Assembly: GCA_001599935.1 (NCBI GenBank)
Contig: BCIJ01000031.1
Location: 183,226 to 217,305, forward strand
Source of the DNA: Holtermannia corniformis
Lineage: Eukaryota; Basidiomycota; Tremellomycetes; Holtermanniales
DNA length: 34,080 bases
Direction: 5' to 3'
The notes under the pieces are model-generated. The model saw only the letters and a program-made list of their open reading frames with translations. It did no database searches and was not told the origin of the DNA. Below, one piece after another: positions 33,372 to 34,080 of the stretch (positions are counted from its first letter, which is position 1; every line of letters starts with the position of its first letter). Position numbers and translations under genes: made by a program.

Positions 33372-33793
33372 AAAAGCTGCTTGCGTTGCTCATCCAGCGC
33401 GATGGTGGCTCGGTTCGTTTGGGCTTCGGGGGATCGCTGTCGGTTTGTCACATGCATATCGTTGTCTATATAGATTGTTGCTGTGAAGGTGACGACATTC
33501 AGCAGGACCATAAAGGTCATATGTCCGTCCCCAACCTGATGAGGCGAAATATGGGTCATCTCATGGACCAGATCAGGGATAGAGTACAGCATCCTGCTCA
33601 TCGTCACCGAGATTAGTCGAACAGACTTCATTAAGTCAAGTATCAGTGTCACGACTCCGGCCAGGTGGTAGTCCATAATCAGAATATGTCCGGATCAAGA
33701 GTTACTAGTAACTCTCGATATTGACCTTTTGTAGGGTAGTGGAAGGGACCGGACACCCATGCCATCACAATCAGTCAATTAACCCAGCTCCTG
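33372..33793. other. Region between the permease and the 28S fragment
   Basis: 422 bp without a recognisable gene. A 126-codon minus-strand ATG frame (33296-33676) overlaps the end of the permease and matches no family I know; I do not call it. A perfect 18-bp palindrome lies at 33698-33715. Confidence 0.35.
33698..33715. repeat. Perfect 18-bp palindrome
   Basis: AGAGTTACTAGTAACTCT equals its own reverse complement. It lies 78 bp before the rDNA junction. It could be a dyad protein-binding site or a recombination end. Confidence 0.7.
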
Positions 33794-34080
33794 TGGAAAG
33801 AGAGTTAAACAGTACGTGAAATTGTTGAAAGGGAAACGATTGAAGTCAGTCGTGCGCGCTGGGACTCAGCCGGTTCTGCCGGTGTACTTCCCAGTGTGCG
33901 GGTCAACATCAGTTTAGATCGCTGGATAAGGGCATTAGGAACGTGGCTCCCTCGGGAGTGTTATAGCCTAGTGCCGCATACAGTGGTTCAGACTGAGGAA
34001 CGCAGCTCGCCTTTATGGCCGGGGTTCGCCCACGTCCGAGCTTAGGATGTTGACATAATGGCTTTAAACGACCCGTCTTG
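33794..34080 (+). rRNA. 28S (large-subunit) rRNA, internal fragment over the D2 region
   Basis: From 33794 the sequence matches the conserved LSU core: GGAAAGAGAGTTAAACAG, GTACGTGAAATTGTTGAAAG, TTGAAGTCAGTCGTG, then the variable D2 segment and the conserved CATAATGGCTTTAAACGACC at the end. The D2 part (GAGGAACGCAGCTCGCC, TTTATGGCCGGGGTTCGCC) resembles Pucciniomycotina. The gene continues past the window. To the left the match stops abruptly: the expected GTACCGTGAGGGAAAGATG and everything before it (18S, ITS, 5.8S, 28S 5' end) are absent. This is either a truncated rDNA unit or an assembly join. Confidence 0.93.

Noticed and set aside
33296..33676. 126-codon minus-strand ATG frame past the permease
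   Set aside because: Part of it is antisense to the last permease exon, and it shows no family motif; the rest is too short to judge.

Overview
The window is nuclear DNA of a basidiomycete fungus. The evidence is: 17 protein genes, 16 of them broken by short spliceosomal introns (I placed 107 by hand, nearly all 41 to 60 nt); fungal families such as POM152, a zincless Fpg glycosylase and Uga4-type permeases; and a 28S rRNA fragment at the right edge whose D2 sequence looks like Pucciniomycotina (an inference; Mixia-like yeasts would fit). Introns are GT-AG with donors such as GTGAGT, GTGCGT and GTACGT, plus a few GC-AG cases. All exon joins were set by reading frame, phase and family resemblance; no transcript data were available.

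Left edge (1-483): the 5' end of a Ty1/copia-like retrotransposon on the minus strand (gag start, a possible half-tRNA-Lys primer site, a short LTR), lying just upstream of RCE1. 726-6155: RCE1 (CAAX protease), a convergent unknown protein with a PP1-type docking motif, SCO1 (copper chaperone), and divergent PIS1 (phosphatidylinositol synthase). 6640-10256: TSR2, a mitochondrial thioredoxin, an unknown single-span membrane protein, and a short-chain dehydrogenase. 10449-17345: three genes in a row on the plus strand, an FMP25-like RCC1 repeat protein, a DMT-family transporter and LCB2 (serine palmitoyltransferase). 17454-25434: a GSKIP-YAE1 fusion, POM152, and an Fpg/Nei DNA glycosylase. 25614-33371: a SAM37/metaxin-like protein, the NEDD4-type ubiquitin ligase RSP5, and an 18-exon amino-acid/GABA-type permease. 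Right edge: from about 33794 the sequence becomes 28S rRNA, starting abruptly inside the gene.

The genes are packed tightly (convergent ends 38-130 bp apart, divergent starts 110-190 bp apart). They are mostly conserved housekeeping genes with no operon or cluster logic; several act in mitochondria (SCO1, thioredoxin, FMP25-like, SAM37-like) and two in lipid synthesis (PIS1, LCB2). RSP5 and the permease are divergent neighbours, and Rsp5 is known in yeast to down-regulate permeases, but adjacency here may be chance. I found no novel multi-gene system. The most unusual items are the GSKIP-YAE1 fusion, the 9-nt and 12-nt microexons, the GC-AG introns, a perfect 10-bp hairpin in a thioredoxin intron, and the repeat-bounded edges.
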